Positions 1 through 10,920 of a DNA stretch of 64,000 nucleotides are shown piece by piece (the stretch's first letter is position 1; every line of letters starts with the position of its first letter). Under the pieces are notes generated by a model. That model was not told the origin of the DNA. It saw only the letters and a list, made by a program, of their open reading frames with translations, and did no database searches. The position numbers and the translations under genes are program-made. Source of the DNA: Norana najaformis (lineage: Eukaryota; Annelida; Clitellata; Crassiclitellata; Hormogastridae); contig OZ029916.1 in assembly GCA_964023275.1 (NCBI GenBank), positions 38,310,396 through 38,374,395 of the forward strand, written 5' to 3'.

Positions 1-1954
1 GGATAAGATTAGGAATGTCGAAGAGGATGCTCCTCGCTTCCGCATTATCGATCATTGCGATCATTGAGTCACGTGACCCTTCCTTTGACAGCTAATAATG
101 ATGGATAAGCATCATATTATATACACCCATGTGTATTTGTGTATATAAGAGAATACAGATGTATACATATACATCTGTTTGTAATGTTTATATGTTTGGT
201 CCATCTGTATGGACTCAACTATATATATAGACTATAAATTATAGGCCTAAACATTATAATATATATATATAAACAAACAATATAAATACTTATTATATAC
301 ATACTATATATAGCCAATATATATGATATTTGATATTTAATATATATAATATTCAATATGTAATATTCGTTATATATATTATATATGTACAATATATATA
401 TATATATATGTGGCCTACGTCATGTTTGTAAACATCATAGCTTAAATGTGTTTTCTTTGAACATTATTCAATTGCCTCATCATCCAGTTAGCTAAAATGC
501 TTTCAGTGCATATGATAATTATTGTCTATTTTACTTAACTGTGTTTAATAATGAATTTCACATGACTCGGATGCCAACATTCGAAAATTACATATATAAG
601 CTATATTTTTATATCTGTGTATTATAAGCTATAAGCTATAATAGAAGCTATATTTTTATATCTGTGTATTAAATGTGTGGAATTATATTTTTATATCTGT
701 GTATTATAAGCTATAAGCTATAATATAAGCTATATTTTTATATCTATGTATTAAATGTGTGATATGTATTACAGAACTTGAGAAAATATAGATCTGTGTA
801 ATTTAAGTAGGATGTTCTAATAAGACTCCTACACTATGTTGAAATTACGGGCAAACCTGTGGGATCATTTAATAGTCTGAGTGCTTCATGCAAAGACCGA
901 TGGAGGGCGCCTCGGTGAAGACGGCATACAAATTAAAATCCCCTCATGCATGTATTTCAAGGGAGAATTAATGTCGTTCTGTCTTATGTTTACACCCTAA
1001 TTACGTGTACAATTGTACATTTACAATTAGATTTCCCTCTTATAGTTTGGCAATAATTGTTTTATTCTGCTCTTGCTCACCCCCGCATATCTAAGGGCAT
1101 CAAAGACATCTCTTCCCTCGCTATTAGCCACAACACTTGAAGAGCAATAAATGACCACTTGGTGAATTTCTACGGAGACTTGTTTGTCGACCGGATTCTT
1201 TAAGTGTGCAAGTAGGAAATGCAGTTGACCTCAAACCGCTCTAACCTTACACTCGCACACATCTCTGTAATGAGATGTGACGTAGTAAGTATTGTAATGT
1301 AATGTGATGTGGAGTCGTATATTGTAGCCTGGCGGGTAGTGTAGTAGTAGTGCATGTCTAGTTTGCATGCATAGTATTGTGGCGGATTTGACCAACCGGG
1401 TCATGAGGTCAACTATTAGGCCAAGTCACGCAGTGTGCTACCAGGTCACGTCACCGTTAAAACATACTGTGTCTGGACACCAGCAGACACCATATAAGGA
1501 GGTAATGTAATCGAAAATTTATAAAGCGCCACATCAAGATAGACTCCTCAGAGGCACTCCCGGACCGACAACCCAGAAGCACAGACGGAAGGACGAACAG
1601 AAACACGCCGACGGATGCAGAGAAGACGATGCTGACGGAGAAGCACTAAAGACGAGAAGATGACTCCGACGCAGAAGATTCGAGAAGACTGTGATGGAGA
1701 AAGAGAGGTCGGTCGAGAAGGTGGTCTAAGGGGGAAGAAATATAGTGGCTACTGATGTTCTTCAGATTAAAGAAATCCAACTGTGACGGTGTCGATATGA
1801 CATTCTGTTAAGCCTTCAAGCAGCCGCTGAAGCCTTATACACGCCTAAGAGAGTTAGATAACCATCACCACCGGCCTTCCCTTCTTATCCTAATTCTTTA
1901 CTTCTTATCTCTCTTCTTGTTTCGGTTTCAAACACCATCCACCGTAGATGTCCG
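1..1954. other. AT-rich non-coding stretch, no gene seen
   Basis: No exon with family similarity or good splice sites is visible on either strand. From about 180 to 780 the sequence is very AT-rich with TA-dinucleotide runs and a short tandem duplication, listed separately. Around 1500-1760 there is a GA-rich stretch with GCGCC next to a TTTATAAA run, resembling the SINE/LINE tail seen elsewhere. If the synaptotagmin-7-like gene continues leftwards, this lies in the intron before its C2B exons. Confidence 0.5.
601..767. repeat. Tandem pair of ~84-bp AT-rich unit
   Basis: Two adjacent units of about 84 bp each contain the core CTATATTTTTATATCTGTG followed by TATAAGCTATAAGC, then a second core ending in AAATGTGTG. 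The units differ at only a few positions, so the duplication is fairly recent. No function is evident. Confidence 0.7.
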
Positions 1955-2106
1955 ACTGTCTGCCTGCCTGACTCCTGGATCTTTACCTGGAACCGAACCC
2001 TTTTGCCTATCGATTTTGTTTTGACTGAGCGCCGGTAAATAAGCTAGTTCCCGCGACTTAGCTTTCGTTGGGCGCTGTAGAAATCTTGAGATTACGATTA
2101 CGATTC
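1955..2106 (+). mobile_element. LINE 3' end, tail family A
   Basis: Truncated copy of a repeat found at four other places (26950-27113, 36735-36893, 59776-59883 and, reversed, 51389-51432). Shared landmarks are CCTGGAACCGAA, TTTTGCCTATCGATTTTG, TTTTGACTGAGCGCC, GGGCGCTGTAGAAATC and a terminal ATTACGATTACG run. At 26.9 kb the same tail directly follows a reverse-transcriptase C-terminal fragment, so I infer that it is the 3' UTR of an L2/CR1-like non-LTR retrotransposon. Confidence 0.7.
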
Positions 2107-2575
2107 CCAACAGTATTAAGTAGTGTAATGTAAATTAGTTGGGTAGTGGAGTGTAGCTTTACATTTATTTAGCACCTTTTCTTAGTCCCTCTCAAACACG
2201 ATGTATTGTTCATGTGTTCAAAATTCGTGTCTCACCATCGTGAGGTTTGATGAATTTCTTCTAAGTTTCGTCTTGATAGCATCAAAAACGCCGCACATGA
2301 GTTCAAAGTACTCTCAAAGTTTAGTGTGTTTTTCCAATACTTACAGACCGAGATAATTGATTTAATTAACTATTTAGCAGTCAATTTCATTAAGTCATCA
2401 ATATTGATAAAGCAGGAAAGACGGGTAAGAAGTGGCAAGGCAATCGAAGGTTTCGTGAAGAAATATGATCACGCAGAACGGAATAGGTAAGTTAGGTAAG
2501 TTAGACAAGACAAGGGAACAGGTGAGATGGCTTAGGTGAGGCAAGATCTTAAATTCTTAGGTATAAGACGCCTTT
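2107..2575. other. No recognisable feature
   Basis: AT-rich sequence without exon-like signals. By position it should be intronic to the synaptotagmin-7-like gene on the minus strand. Confidence 0.5.
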
Positions 2576-2800
2576 AATTTCTCTTCACTGATTCCTTCAA
2601 TTCCTCTTCACTGATTCCTTTAATTCCTCTTCACTGATTTCTTCAATTCCTCTTCACTGATTCCTTCAATTCCTCTTCACTGATTCCTTTAATTTCTCTT
2701 TACTCATTCCTTTAGTTCCTCTTTACTGATTCCTTTAATTCCTATTTCCTTTAATTCCTGATTCCTTTAATTTCTGATTCCTGTTTACTAGTGATGTATA
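2576..2800. repeat. 23-bp minisatellite (degenerate)
   Basis: Degenerate tandem units built on ATTCCTTTAATTCCTCTTCA plus CTG, repeated about eight to ten times and becoming shorter and less regular to the right. It sits just 3' of the second C2A exon in gene orientation. Confidence 0.8.
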
Positions 2801-2909
2801 TGACATATATTTCCTGATTCTAATCCTAATTCCTTTTTACCCTCGGTTGAAAAATAAGATCACAAAGCGAGCTGCCAGATTCTGGGGAGTGGCCGGAGAA
2901 ACAGCTTAC

Positions 2910-3079
2910 CACTGCGCCTTTGCACGGCTGTAAGATCTTCCACATGGTGGCGCCAGCTGCCAGATCGATGTCGCTCAGAGGAATGCAGACTTCGCCGATC
3001 GGATCATCTCGACTGAATCGGTCGTAGTCAAGAACGAGGAGATAGAGCGTCTTCGTAACGACCTTGTTATATGGAAACC
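2910..3079 (-). CDS. Synaptotagmin-7-like gene, second C2A exon
   Basis: This 170-bp exon encodes the second half of a synaptotagmin C2A domain. Read on the minus strand it gives GFPYNKVV, then the Ca2+-binding loop 3 motif LDYDRFSRDDPIGEV, then IPLSDIDL and MWKILQPCKG. These match vertebrate synaptotagmin-7 closely. All three loop-3 aspartates expected to bind calcium are present. The acceptor reads CTTAATAG and the donor GTAAGC. The exon begins in phase 1, exactly as the exon at 5664-6045 ends, and finishes in phase 0. The protein family is a vesicle Ca2+ sensor for exocytosis and lysosome or vesicle fusion. The C2B domain should follow but is not visible in positions 1-2900, so it must lie outside the window. 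The neighbouring intron holds a large 11-bp minisatellite. Confidence 0.93.
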
Positions 3080-3149
3080 CTATTAAGCGAATAACACGTT
3101 GATAACAGACTATATGTTAACAATCAATTATTCGGGAATGGTTCTCTAT

Positions 3150-3285
3150 AGGATCTAGATTAGATTGGACTGGATTAGACTGGATTGGACTGGATTGGAC
3201 TGGATTGGACTGGATTAGACTGGATTAGACTGGATTGGACTGGATTGGACTGGATTAGACTGGATTAGGTTAGATTAGATTAGAC
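3150..3285. repeat. 10-bp tandem repeat CTGGATTRGA
   Basis: About twelve units of CTGGATTGGA or CTGGATTAGA, grading into GATTAGATTAGATTAG at the right end. The GATTA motif is also the terminal repeat of L2-like LINE tails in this window, so slippage from a LINE tail is a plausible origin. Confidence 0.85.
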
Positions 3286-3654
3286 GCTTCCGAGTGTTTC
3301 AGTAGAGATGCTTATACAAGCGTGCCACTTTTACCGTTTTGCCTTTACCTTACTTTACCTTTACCTCACTTTGCATTGCCTTATCCAACCTTACCTCACC
3401 CAGTTTAAAGAGTAAAATGTAGGATAGGTCTACAAAACACCGATTTCGTTCATTTGGCAAAATCCCGAACTAATGTCGAGGGTCGTTAATTTTTCTCGTT
3501 GATAGGGAGAGAAAGCTGTTTGTTGCTTTATCCGTAAGGAAGAGCGGAAATGAGAATTCTCTCGCTGCCAGAATAGATACCCTGGACTCCGCCGCTGTTT
3601 TCCTTCGACGCCAATCAAACGATTGCAACTGGTGGACCAGGACACGGGATTCAG

Positions 3655-4105
3655 ACGACAGCCAGACAGAGAGAAGGACGGACAGACAGACAAACAGACA
3701 TACAGACAGACAGAAAGGCAGACAGACAGGCAGACAGGCAGATAGACAGACAGACAGGCAGATAGACAGACAGACAGACAGGCAGATAGACAGACAGGCA
3801 GATAGACAGACAGACAGACAGGCAGATAGACAGACAGGCAGATAGACAGACAGGCAGGCAGATATACAGACAGATAGACAGACAGACAGACGGACAGACA
3901 GACAGACGCACAGACATGCAGAGATGCATGGATGGACGGACAGACAGACACACAGACTGGTTTATCTGGCTGACAGACAGTCGGACAGACAGACTGGCTG
4001 GCTGGTTGGTTGACTGACTGACTTACTTACATACTGACAAACAGCTAGACAGATGAACATGCAGACAGATAGGCAGACAGACATACGGACAAGCAGACAG
4101 ACAGG
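3655..4105. repeat. CAGA-rich degenerate microsatellite
   Basis: Long tract of GACAGACAGGCAGATA-type tetranucleotide repeats. All six frames contain long artefactual open stretches (Cys-Leu-Ser-Val repeats on the minus strand). These are not genes. Confidence 0.9.
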
Positions 4106-4391
4106 ATGTTCGAGAAGGAAGTCGAGCAAAAGTCGAGCAGTGAAAGCATAAACATGCTCCAGGACCAAAACACCCACGCAACTCATTTAAACGTCAACTC
4201 TAATCTCTTAGGAAAGCTCTTAAAAGGCGATATACAAACGTCGAAATGCGCGCACACTGATTGACTGAAGGGGGATTCGAAAAAACACAGTGTTAGGATA
4301 ATTCTAATTATAAATTAACTAAATATAACTGCTTAATTAATTACTTATTGAATTCACTTAGCTTAATTTATTGTGGGATCTATTGTACTGT

Positions 4392-5363
4392 GTTGCATTG
4401 TATTTGTATTGTATTGTTATTGCATTGTATTGTATTTGTATTGTATTGTTATTGCATTGTATTGTATTTGTATTGTATTTGTATTGTATTTGTATTGTAT
4501 TTGTATTGTATTTGTATTGTATTTGTATTGTATTTGTATTGTATTTGTATTGTATTTGTATTGTATTTGTATTGTATTTGTATTGTATTTGTATTGTATT
4601 TGTATTGTATTTGTATTGTATTTGTATTGTATTTGTATTGTATTTGTATTGTATTTGTATTGTATTTGTATTGTATTTGTATTGTATTTGTATTGTATTT
4701 GTATTGTATTTGTATTGTATTTGTATTGTATTTGTATTGTATTGTATTTGTATTGTATTTGTATTGTATTTGTATTGTATTTGTATTGTATTTGTATTGT
4801 ATTTGTATTGTATTTGTATTGTATTTGTATTGTATTTGTATTGTATTTGTATTGTATTTGTATTGTATTTGTATTGTATTTGTATTGTATTTGTATTGTA
4901 TTTGTATTGTATTTGTATTGTATTTGTATTGTATTTGTATTGTATTTGTATTGTATTTGTATTGTATTTGTATTGTATTTGTATTGTATTTGTATTGTAT
5001 TTGTATTGTATTTGTATTGTATTTGTATTGTATTTGTATTGTATTTGTATTGTATTTGTATTGTATTTGTATTGTATTTGTATTGTATTTGTATTGTATT
5101 TGTATTGTATTTGTATTGTATTTGTATTGTATTTGTATTGTATTTGTATTGTATTTGTATTGTATTTGTATTGTATTTGTATTGTATTTGTATTGTATTT
5201 GTATTGTATTTGTATTGTATTTGTATTGTATTTGTATTGTATTTGTATTGTATTTGTATTGTATTTGTATTGTATTTGTATTGTATTTGTATTGTATTTG
5301 TATTGTATTTGTATTGTATTTGTATTGTATTTGTATTGTATTTGTATTGTATTTGTATTGAAT
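4392..5363. repeat. 11-bp minisatellite (TATTGTATTTG), ~80 copies
   Basis: Nearly perfect 11-bp units run from about 4460 to 5360, with one short unit near 4738 and less regular units at the left. The unit length is not a multiple of three and lacks stops on several frames, so long spurious open frames appear on both strands. It lies wholly inside the 2.6-kb intron (3080-5663) that splits the C2A domain of the synaptotagmin-7-like gene. Confidence 0.97.
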
Positions 5364-5399
5364 TGTAATTGTATCGTATTTGTATTGTGTCATATAGTG

Positions 5400-5645
5400 G
5401 GGATCGAATCAGATCGGATTGATTCAGACCAGATCCCTTCAGATCAGACCGAAAAGATCCAGTCAGATCGAATAAGATCCGAATTAGATGCGTGCAGTTT
5501 CTGTTGAACGACGGTTTGTCGTAACGACCTTCTCCTTTATCCAAGCTTTCTCCAGTAACCTGATCGGATCGAAAAAGTTCCGACAGATCAGATCATCCTG
5601 GATCCGATCAGATCTAGTTAGATCCGGTCAAACGGATTTAGATCC
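5400..5645. repeat. GATCAGATC-rich degenerate repeat
   Basis: About 240 bp of loosely repeated GATC-containing motifs (AGATCAGA, GATCCGATCAGATC) immediately downstream of the first C2A exon donor. A similar GATCGAA-rich tract occurs at 9000-9470. No regulatory role can be read from sequence. Confidence 0.6.
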
Positions 5646-5663
5646 CATCAGGGCGTAGCTTAC

Positions 5664-6045
5664 CTTCAAAAGCGAACACTTCGTTCCACCGAGGGTTGAG
5701 GTTCTTCCTCTTGATGTTCGTCGTCAGGGTGTGTTTCTTGTCGGGCAGGAGGCAGATCTTGACGTAGGGATCACTCGTGCCCGACAAGTCCTTAGCTGCC
5801 AGCTCCTCGGCCTTCATGATCTTCACGGTCAAGGTCATTGCGTCGAAGTCGTACGATACGCTGAACTGGATCCGACCCAGTTTCTCGCCCGTCGAGTAGT
5901 CCGGCTCCTCAAGGCCAAGGACGGGTTCCTCGGGACAGGCGCTCAGAGGCTCGAAGTCGAAGGTCGATGGGAGGATCTGACGATAGGCGGAGCTATTGGC
6001 GTTCGACTCCGCCCCGCTGGCTCCGCCCACTCGATCGGAATTCCC
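5664..6045 (-). CDS. Synaptotagmin-7-like gene, first C2A exon
   Basis: This 382-bp exon encodes about 55 residues of hydrophilic linker followed by the first half of a C2A domain. The domain starts near residue 56 with [12 protein letters not shown] and continues through [32 protein letters not shown] and [16 protein letters not shown]. The two loop-1 calcium ligands (the Asp in AKD near residue 86 and in TSDP near residue 92) are present. The closest family match I recognise is synaptotagmin-7. The donor is GTAAGC in phase 1, matching the exon at 2910-3079. The 5' boundary is less certain: I placed it after a T-rich run ending AAAAG at 6046, but an internal CAG acceptor before ILPSTFDFE is also possible. 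Both choices are phase 0, agreeing with the exon at 12779-13157. The family acts as a membrane-bound Ca2+ sensor on vesicles and lysosomes. Confidence 0.93.
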
Positions 6046-6149
6046 CTTTTGCCAAAACAAAATTTAGTAAATCAATGTAAGTAAGGCGGCATTTGATACT
6101 TCGCAGATATATTAACATCGGAAAAACCTATTAGGTATTGCATAAGGGG

Positions 6150-6480
6150 AAAAGGCGCTATATAAATATCTAGAAAAATTCATACAGGCATAGATACGTA
6201 CATACAATACATAACTTAAACGCATGCATTCATGCATGCATAGCCTATATACATAAATACATAAATATGTATGTACATATAAACAGACAAAACATACTTA
6301 TATGAAAACACATACATGCATACATGTACATATATACATACATACAAACATACTTCATACATACATGATAAAATATGGTTACCGTTCATTTATTGTGCGC
6401 CTCTATAAAATTCTGGCAAACGTGTAGACCTATATTGTGTGGCCGTAGCAAAACAATTAATTGTTATAGATAACAGAGGC
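6150..6480. other. GCGCTATATAAAT box and CATA microsatellite
   Basis: AAGGCGCTATATAAAT at 6152-6167 is one of at least thirteen copies of a short box scattered in both orientations, which I read as a SINE/LINE 3'-tail remnant. It is followed by a degenerate ACATACATA tract (6180-6360). No gene is seen. Confidence 0.7.
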
Positions 6481-6539
6481 GAGGCTCTGTGGTTAAGCGA
6501 TCTTTCGGCTGAAGCACATTGACAATACAGCAATCAGAA

Positions 6540-6860
6540 AACTTCTAAGACCGCGACAAATGAAGGAATGAGAAATGAAGGAAAGCAGGAAAGGAAAAGA
6601 TCGCGAGGGAGAATGCGATGGACCTAAGAAATGACCACAGAATGAAGGAGAAATGAAAAAATAAGTGATAGAGGGGTGTGGCTAAACAGACATACATGCA
6701 GGCAGGCAGACACACAGATATATAGAACTTATTGCACATAGAAGGAGAGAACGAAAAAGGAAACGAGGGACGAAGAGAGAGAGAGAGTGGTACAGACAGA
6801 CAGGAGGAGAGACATACAGACGCACTGATATACGTAAACACACGCAAAGACAAATATATA
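6540..6860. repeat. Purine-rich GAGA/CAGA low-complexity tract
   Basis: Degenerate GGAGAGAAAG and CAGACAGGAG repeats. The open frames here are low-complexity artefacts. The flanking 6860-7200 holds no supported exon. Confidence 0.6.
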
Positions 6861-7284
6861 GAAGTTTATTGCAAAGATTTCGACGACGCGCCAGGGTTGT
6901 GGGATAGGGATGGGCAAAATGGTCGCACAAAATCCCATTAACTCTTGCCCAACCCACAAGGCCACGTGACTCCCTTCGTCCATTCGCCATTTGTCAGGCC
7001 CCTCCCGATATCAATTACGCGACCGATGCCCATTTGGGGCCACCTTCTGCTTCTCTGCCTTGATCTACGCCGCGCTGGATGACACAGAGGAAGAACTAAG
7101 CAAGACTCAGGGATCGGATGGTAAGAAATATAGACCATGCGACGGAAAGCACCGAGGTTTTTCAATGAGTTCTATGTATATCAGCTATATATTGTAATCG
7201 TAATTGCAAATTTATATAGCACCACTTCAAAGAGACCCTCATAAGGGTTATATATATTATATATATATATATGTTAGAGTATTT

Positions 7285-7355
7285 CATTCGAAGCGACCAT
7301 CGATTGATGCTTTGGGTATTGTGACAAGGCCCCATAGAAGTCATTAGATTAGATT
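7285..7355 (+). mobile_element. L2-like LINE tail fragment (family B)
   Basis: A short 3'-tail fragment reads GCGACCATCGATTGATGCTT, then CCATAGAAGTCATTAGATTA and a GATTA run. It matches the ends of the LINE copies at 7590-7890, 10430-10920 (reversed) and 33770-34560. Confidence 0.7.
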
Positions 7356-7374
7356 AAAGGATATTGAACACCTA

Positions 7375-7412
7375 CACCTGCACACACACACGCACACAAA
7401 CACCACACACAA

Positions 7413-7450
<38 letters not shown>

Positions 7451-7452
7451 TC
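7375..7452. repeat. (CA)n-(TA)n compound microsatellite
   Basis: ACACACACG-type CA repeat running into a pure TA run of about 30 bp. Confidence 0.9.
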
Positions 7453-7589
7453 GATGTCCACTTTAATACATGTGTGAGCCTAGATGGAGAGGATACTAAA
7501 TACACACATATATATCAGATATATATTCAGATATATATAATTTACATATTCCGTGTAAATGGATGCTTTAATTCTTGATGTGCCCTGTT

Positions 7590-7890
7590 GGGCTCTTGGG
7601 CGTTCTCAATGGCTGGTCCAAGCCGTTGAGGAATTTACTGCCCAACTCCATGCGTTTTATCTACTCTTTAATTTTCGCGTCTAAACTTAAGAATCATCTG
7701 TTTCAATTGCTTATTCACCGTATATAGCCTAACTTCTGGTTTTCCTGACCCTTGCACATCGACGGGGCTTCTCCTAGGGATTTCACTCTTTGACTGGAAC
7801 CTCGGTTGAAACGATGACCATCGGTTGATGCCTTGTGCATTACGGCGATTACGGCGCTGTAGAAGTCATTCGATGATGTATAGTGTATAC
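7590..7890 (+). mobile_element. Decayed L2/CR1-like LINE 3' end
   Basis: The plus-strand translation contains a degraded C-terminal reverse-transcriptase motif (NLLPNSMRFIYS, then FASKLKNHLFQLLIHR) corresponding to the LWNSLP...FKSKLKTHLF ending typical of L2/CR1 non-LTR elements. The family B tail follows, with TTGATGCCTTGTGCATTACG and GGCGCTGTAGAAGTCATT. Stops and frameshifts interrupt it. It lies in an intron of the synaptotagmin-7-like gene, antisense to it. Confidence 0.75.
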
Positions 7891-7924
7891 TCAATATCTT
7901 AAACACTAAAAGCTGGACTAATAC

Positions 7925-8195
7925 TAATGCTAATGCTAATGCTAATGCTAATGCTAATGCTAATGCTAATGCTAATGCTAATGCTAATGCTAATGCTAAT
8001 GCTAATGCTAATGCTAATGCTAATGCTAATGCTAATGCTAATGCTAATGCTAATGCTAATGCTAATGCTAATGCTAATGCTAATGCTAATGCTAATGCTA
8101 ATGCTAATGCTAATGCTAATGCTAATGCTAATGCTAATGCTAATGCTAATGCTAATGCTAATGCTAATACTAATACTAATACTAATACTAATACT
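7925..8195. repeat. Hexanucleotide (AATGCT)n with (AATACT)5 end
   Basis: About 40 perfect AATGCT units are followed by five AATACT units that differ by a single G-to-A change. The open frame of alternating Met-Leu is an artefact. Confidence 0.97.
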
Positions 8196-8199
8196 TTCT

Positions 8200-9000
8200 T
8201 TGTATAAAGAGTATAAAGGTTTATACTGTATAACCCTGGCTCTATGTGTAATCTTTCGAAAGCGTTAGTCTAAGATGTGTTGAGAGATGTGAAAGGAGTG
8301 GCAGGGTCGTCCTTGAAGACGGAAATGAGCCAATTGATGGGACTGAATCTGATCTGATTGGAAAATGAAATGGGGCGCAGTTTACAAGGCAGTGGCCGCA
8401 GGTATATTACATATCCTAGTCATTGAAAGTAGGGTATGTGTTCGCTTCTCTATCTCTCTCGATTTCTGTAATTATGCCTGTCTGTGTGTATGTATAATAA
8501 TGTACCAGTTCACATACTATAGCATGCTTTAAGTACCTCAAAAAGCGTCTATCTCTCTCATTTTTAAATTTTTTTCTTACACCCCCCTCTATGTAGTCTT
8601 TCGAAAGGGTTAGTCTCTGTTTTACTCCCTACCTCTCTCTATCTCGTTACCTACTTCTTTCCCTCTTCTCTCCGTCTCTGTGTATCTTTCTCTATCTCTC
8701 ACATTCCTACTATACATTACCTTACTTACCTTACCTTACTTATCTTACCTTGACTTACTTACCTTGCCTTGCCTTACTTAATCTTGCATTACTTACCTTA
8801 CCATTCCTTACTTATCTTATCTTGTACTTACCAACCTGACCTTTCTTAATCTACCTGTGCTTCAGATGCGAGATGCTAGCTCTCATATCATGTAATTATC
8901 TTTTTCGCCGTTTGATCATAGGCATTAATTCCAGTGGGTTTTGTCTCTGACCAACCGAGCGACAGAGGGAGCCCGCATCGCCACGATTGATACGCGAGAC
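8200..9000. other. Non-coding; pyrimidine and TTACC-rich
   Basis: No exon is seen. Pyrimidine-rich sequence runs at 8560-8700, then degenerate CTTACCTTACCTTACTTATC-type repeats to about 8850. Confidence 0.6.
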
Positions 9001-9470
9001 CGAAATACATTCGTCGAGACGAAAGCCGACTGAAATAGAACAGAAGGATCGAAAAGGATCGAGCACTGATCGCAGTGAATCTAGGATTTGATCGAACAGG
9101 ATCTAGGATTGATCGAAAGTGATTAAGGTATTGATCGAAAGGATCAACGGCCTGTTAAACAAGAACCGACGGCGTTGATCGAAAGATTGGAGAGATCACG
9201 TCGTTGGCCCACGATGGCCGGGACACAGGATCGAAGCATCTACCGGGAAGGACAGTGATAGAGCAGGATCCATAATTTGATCAAAAAGAATCAATTCGCT
9301 AATGGAGACAGCTCTGGTCGATAAGGATTGAACATTTGTTTGAGCAAGATCTAGGAATCGATCAAGGGCATAGACGTGACCGAGAAGGATCGAGTACAGA
9401 ACTGATAGAGGAGAATCGAGCCAATGATCAAACAAGACCTAGGAATTGAACGAGAAGAATTGAAGCGTTG
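9000..9470. repeat. Degenerate GATCGAAAGGATC repeat
   Basis: Loosely periodic units of 25-40 bp share GATCGAA or GATCGAG, AGGATC and TAGGATTTGATCGA. No gene is supported. The short open frames on either strand reflect the repeat. Confidence 0.55.
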
Positions 9471-9689
9471 ACGATTTTATGCGATGCCTCCTTATGAGTT
9501 TCGTAAACCGACTAACGCGGTCGACACTGTTTTGCTTAAAATGCAGTTCATACGTTCCAGTAGAACAGAGAAAATCTCCTGCTCTTGGAATTTCTCCGTG
9601 GAATTAGGACTTCCACTCCTAATTCGTCATCAGTCTACTAAACGCTTTATATTGTTACTTCCGGCGAAGGCCTGTATTTGGTATCGTCA

Positions 9690-9850
9690 GGGTGGGTGGT
9701 TGGGTGGGTGGTTGGGTGGACTGGTCGGTGAATGGGGGTAGTAGCAGAGTAGGTTGATGGTGGGTAAATTGATGGCATGGTCGGTAAATGGATGGATGGA
9801 GGGAAGGGTGGATGGACGATTGGGTGGATGGACTGGAGGGTGGTCAGAGC
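9690..9850. repeat. GGGTGGGTGGTTGGGTGG tract, G-quadruplex-prone
   Basis: The plus strand has at least five GGG runs separated by 1-4 bases at 9690-9719, then GGATGGA/GGTGGATG repeats to about 9850. The reverse pattern, CCCA repeats, occurs at 14683-14760. Confidence 0.75.
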
Positions 9851-10429
9851 GGTTAAGATTACTAGGAACCGTGTGTACACAGAGGCCGAATGAGTCTTAC
9901 TTTCCAGCGCGTTTTTTACAGCCGATTTGCATTTAATCAGCCGATAGCCCGCGATCCTTCGGTTGTTGAACCATGGACAATGGGTATAAAACCTTCGCGG
10001 TGCTGATTTATGTTACGGAAGTGTAAATGGATGAAAACGGCGCTTTATGAAAACAGCCCTAGTTCGACCACTCATGTTTCCATCTTTATTTGCCGTACCG
10101 TTCAGAGCGGAAGTAAATTCTGTCCATAGGAACCCATAATTCATCTCGTTTCCGGCTTTGTCGATGTCCTTTGGTTATTGCTACGTAGGAATTCACAATG
10201 TTCCGGCCTCTCAAAGTGACAAAACCGAGGGCTAAAAATACTAATTAGCTACGCCGAGTGGACCGAGAGCACTACAATGGCGGCGCTGAGCTGTTCATGG
10301 ATGGTGGAAAGCGAGTTGTGCGGACACGTGCTTTCGCGGAACCGACCGCTTTGTTCGTCGAAGACTTTAAAGCCGGTCTAGTTGTCTGTCTATACACGAC
10401 TGTTTGTCTGGCGGTGCGTGTGGTTGAAT

Positions 10430-10920
10430 ACTATTCTAATCTAAGGAACTTCTATAGCGCCGTTACCATAATGTCCAAGGCATCGATCGATGGACGGACG
10501 CTTCAAATGTAGTCATAATCTAATTCATAATCCATTGAAGAAGCCAGATGGAATTCCTCTAGGTCAGAGAAAACAGAAGTTAAGCTACAGTGGATAAGCA
10601 AATTGAAACAGATGAGCTGAAATAAAGAACTGACAGAACGAATTGAACTCAGCAGCGAAATCAATAGTTGTGGACCAGCAACCAAGAACGCTGAGAATCC
10701 AAAGCTGTTCTGGTTCGATGGACAAGAACAAGCACGGTGTCCACTGATCGACTGCAATATTAATCTTGTTGACGGTTGAGCACGAAACAGAGATAGGTTG
10801 GCTGACTTAAATGTAGTGCTTTGTGAACTATAAGACAGACTTTAAACTGGATTCTTTGCTAGATGGGCAACCAGTGTGACGAATGCAATGTTAGTGTTAT
10901 ATGCTGATACTTAGGCGTTT
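10430..10920 (-). mobile_element. L2-like LINE 3' end, minus strand
   Basis: On the minus strand this is clearly homologous to the plus-strand copy at 33.8-34.6 kb. Both share GCATTCGTCACACTGGTTGC, CTTATAGTTCACAA, CGATCAGTGGACAC-type sequence, and the protein motifs FLVAGPQL...LLSSIRS and LFQLI. The element ends with GGCGCTATAGAAGTTCCTTA and a GATTAGA run at its 3' end near 10430. It is broken by stops and frameshifts. Confidence 0.8.

Noticed and set aside
4348-5544. Five overlapping open frames of 310-380 codons on both strands
   Set aside because: They are generated by the 11-bp minisatellite, which lacks stops in many frames; composition is purely repetitive.
7925-8195. Hexamer array considered as interstitial telomeric repeat (reverse complement TTAGCA)
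   Set aside because: It differs from the known animal telomere units TTAGGG and TTAGGC and is a pure local microsatellite.
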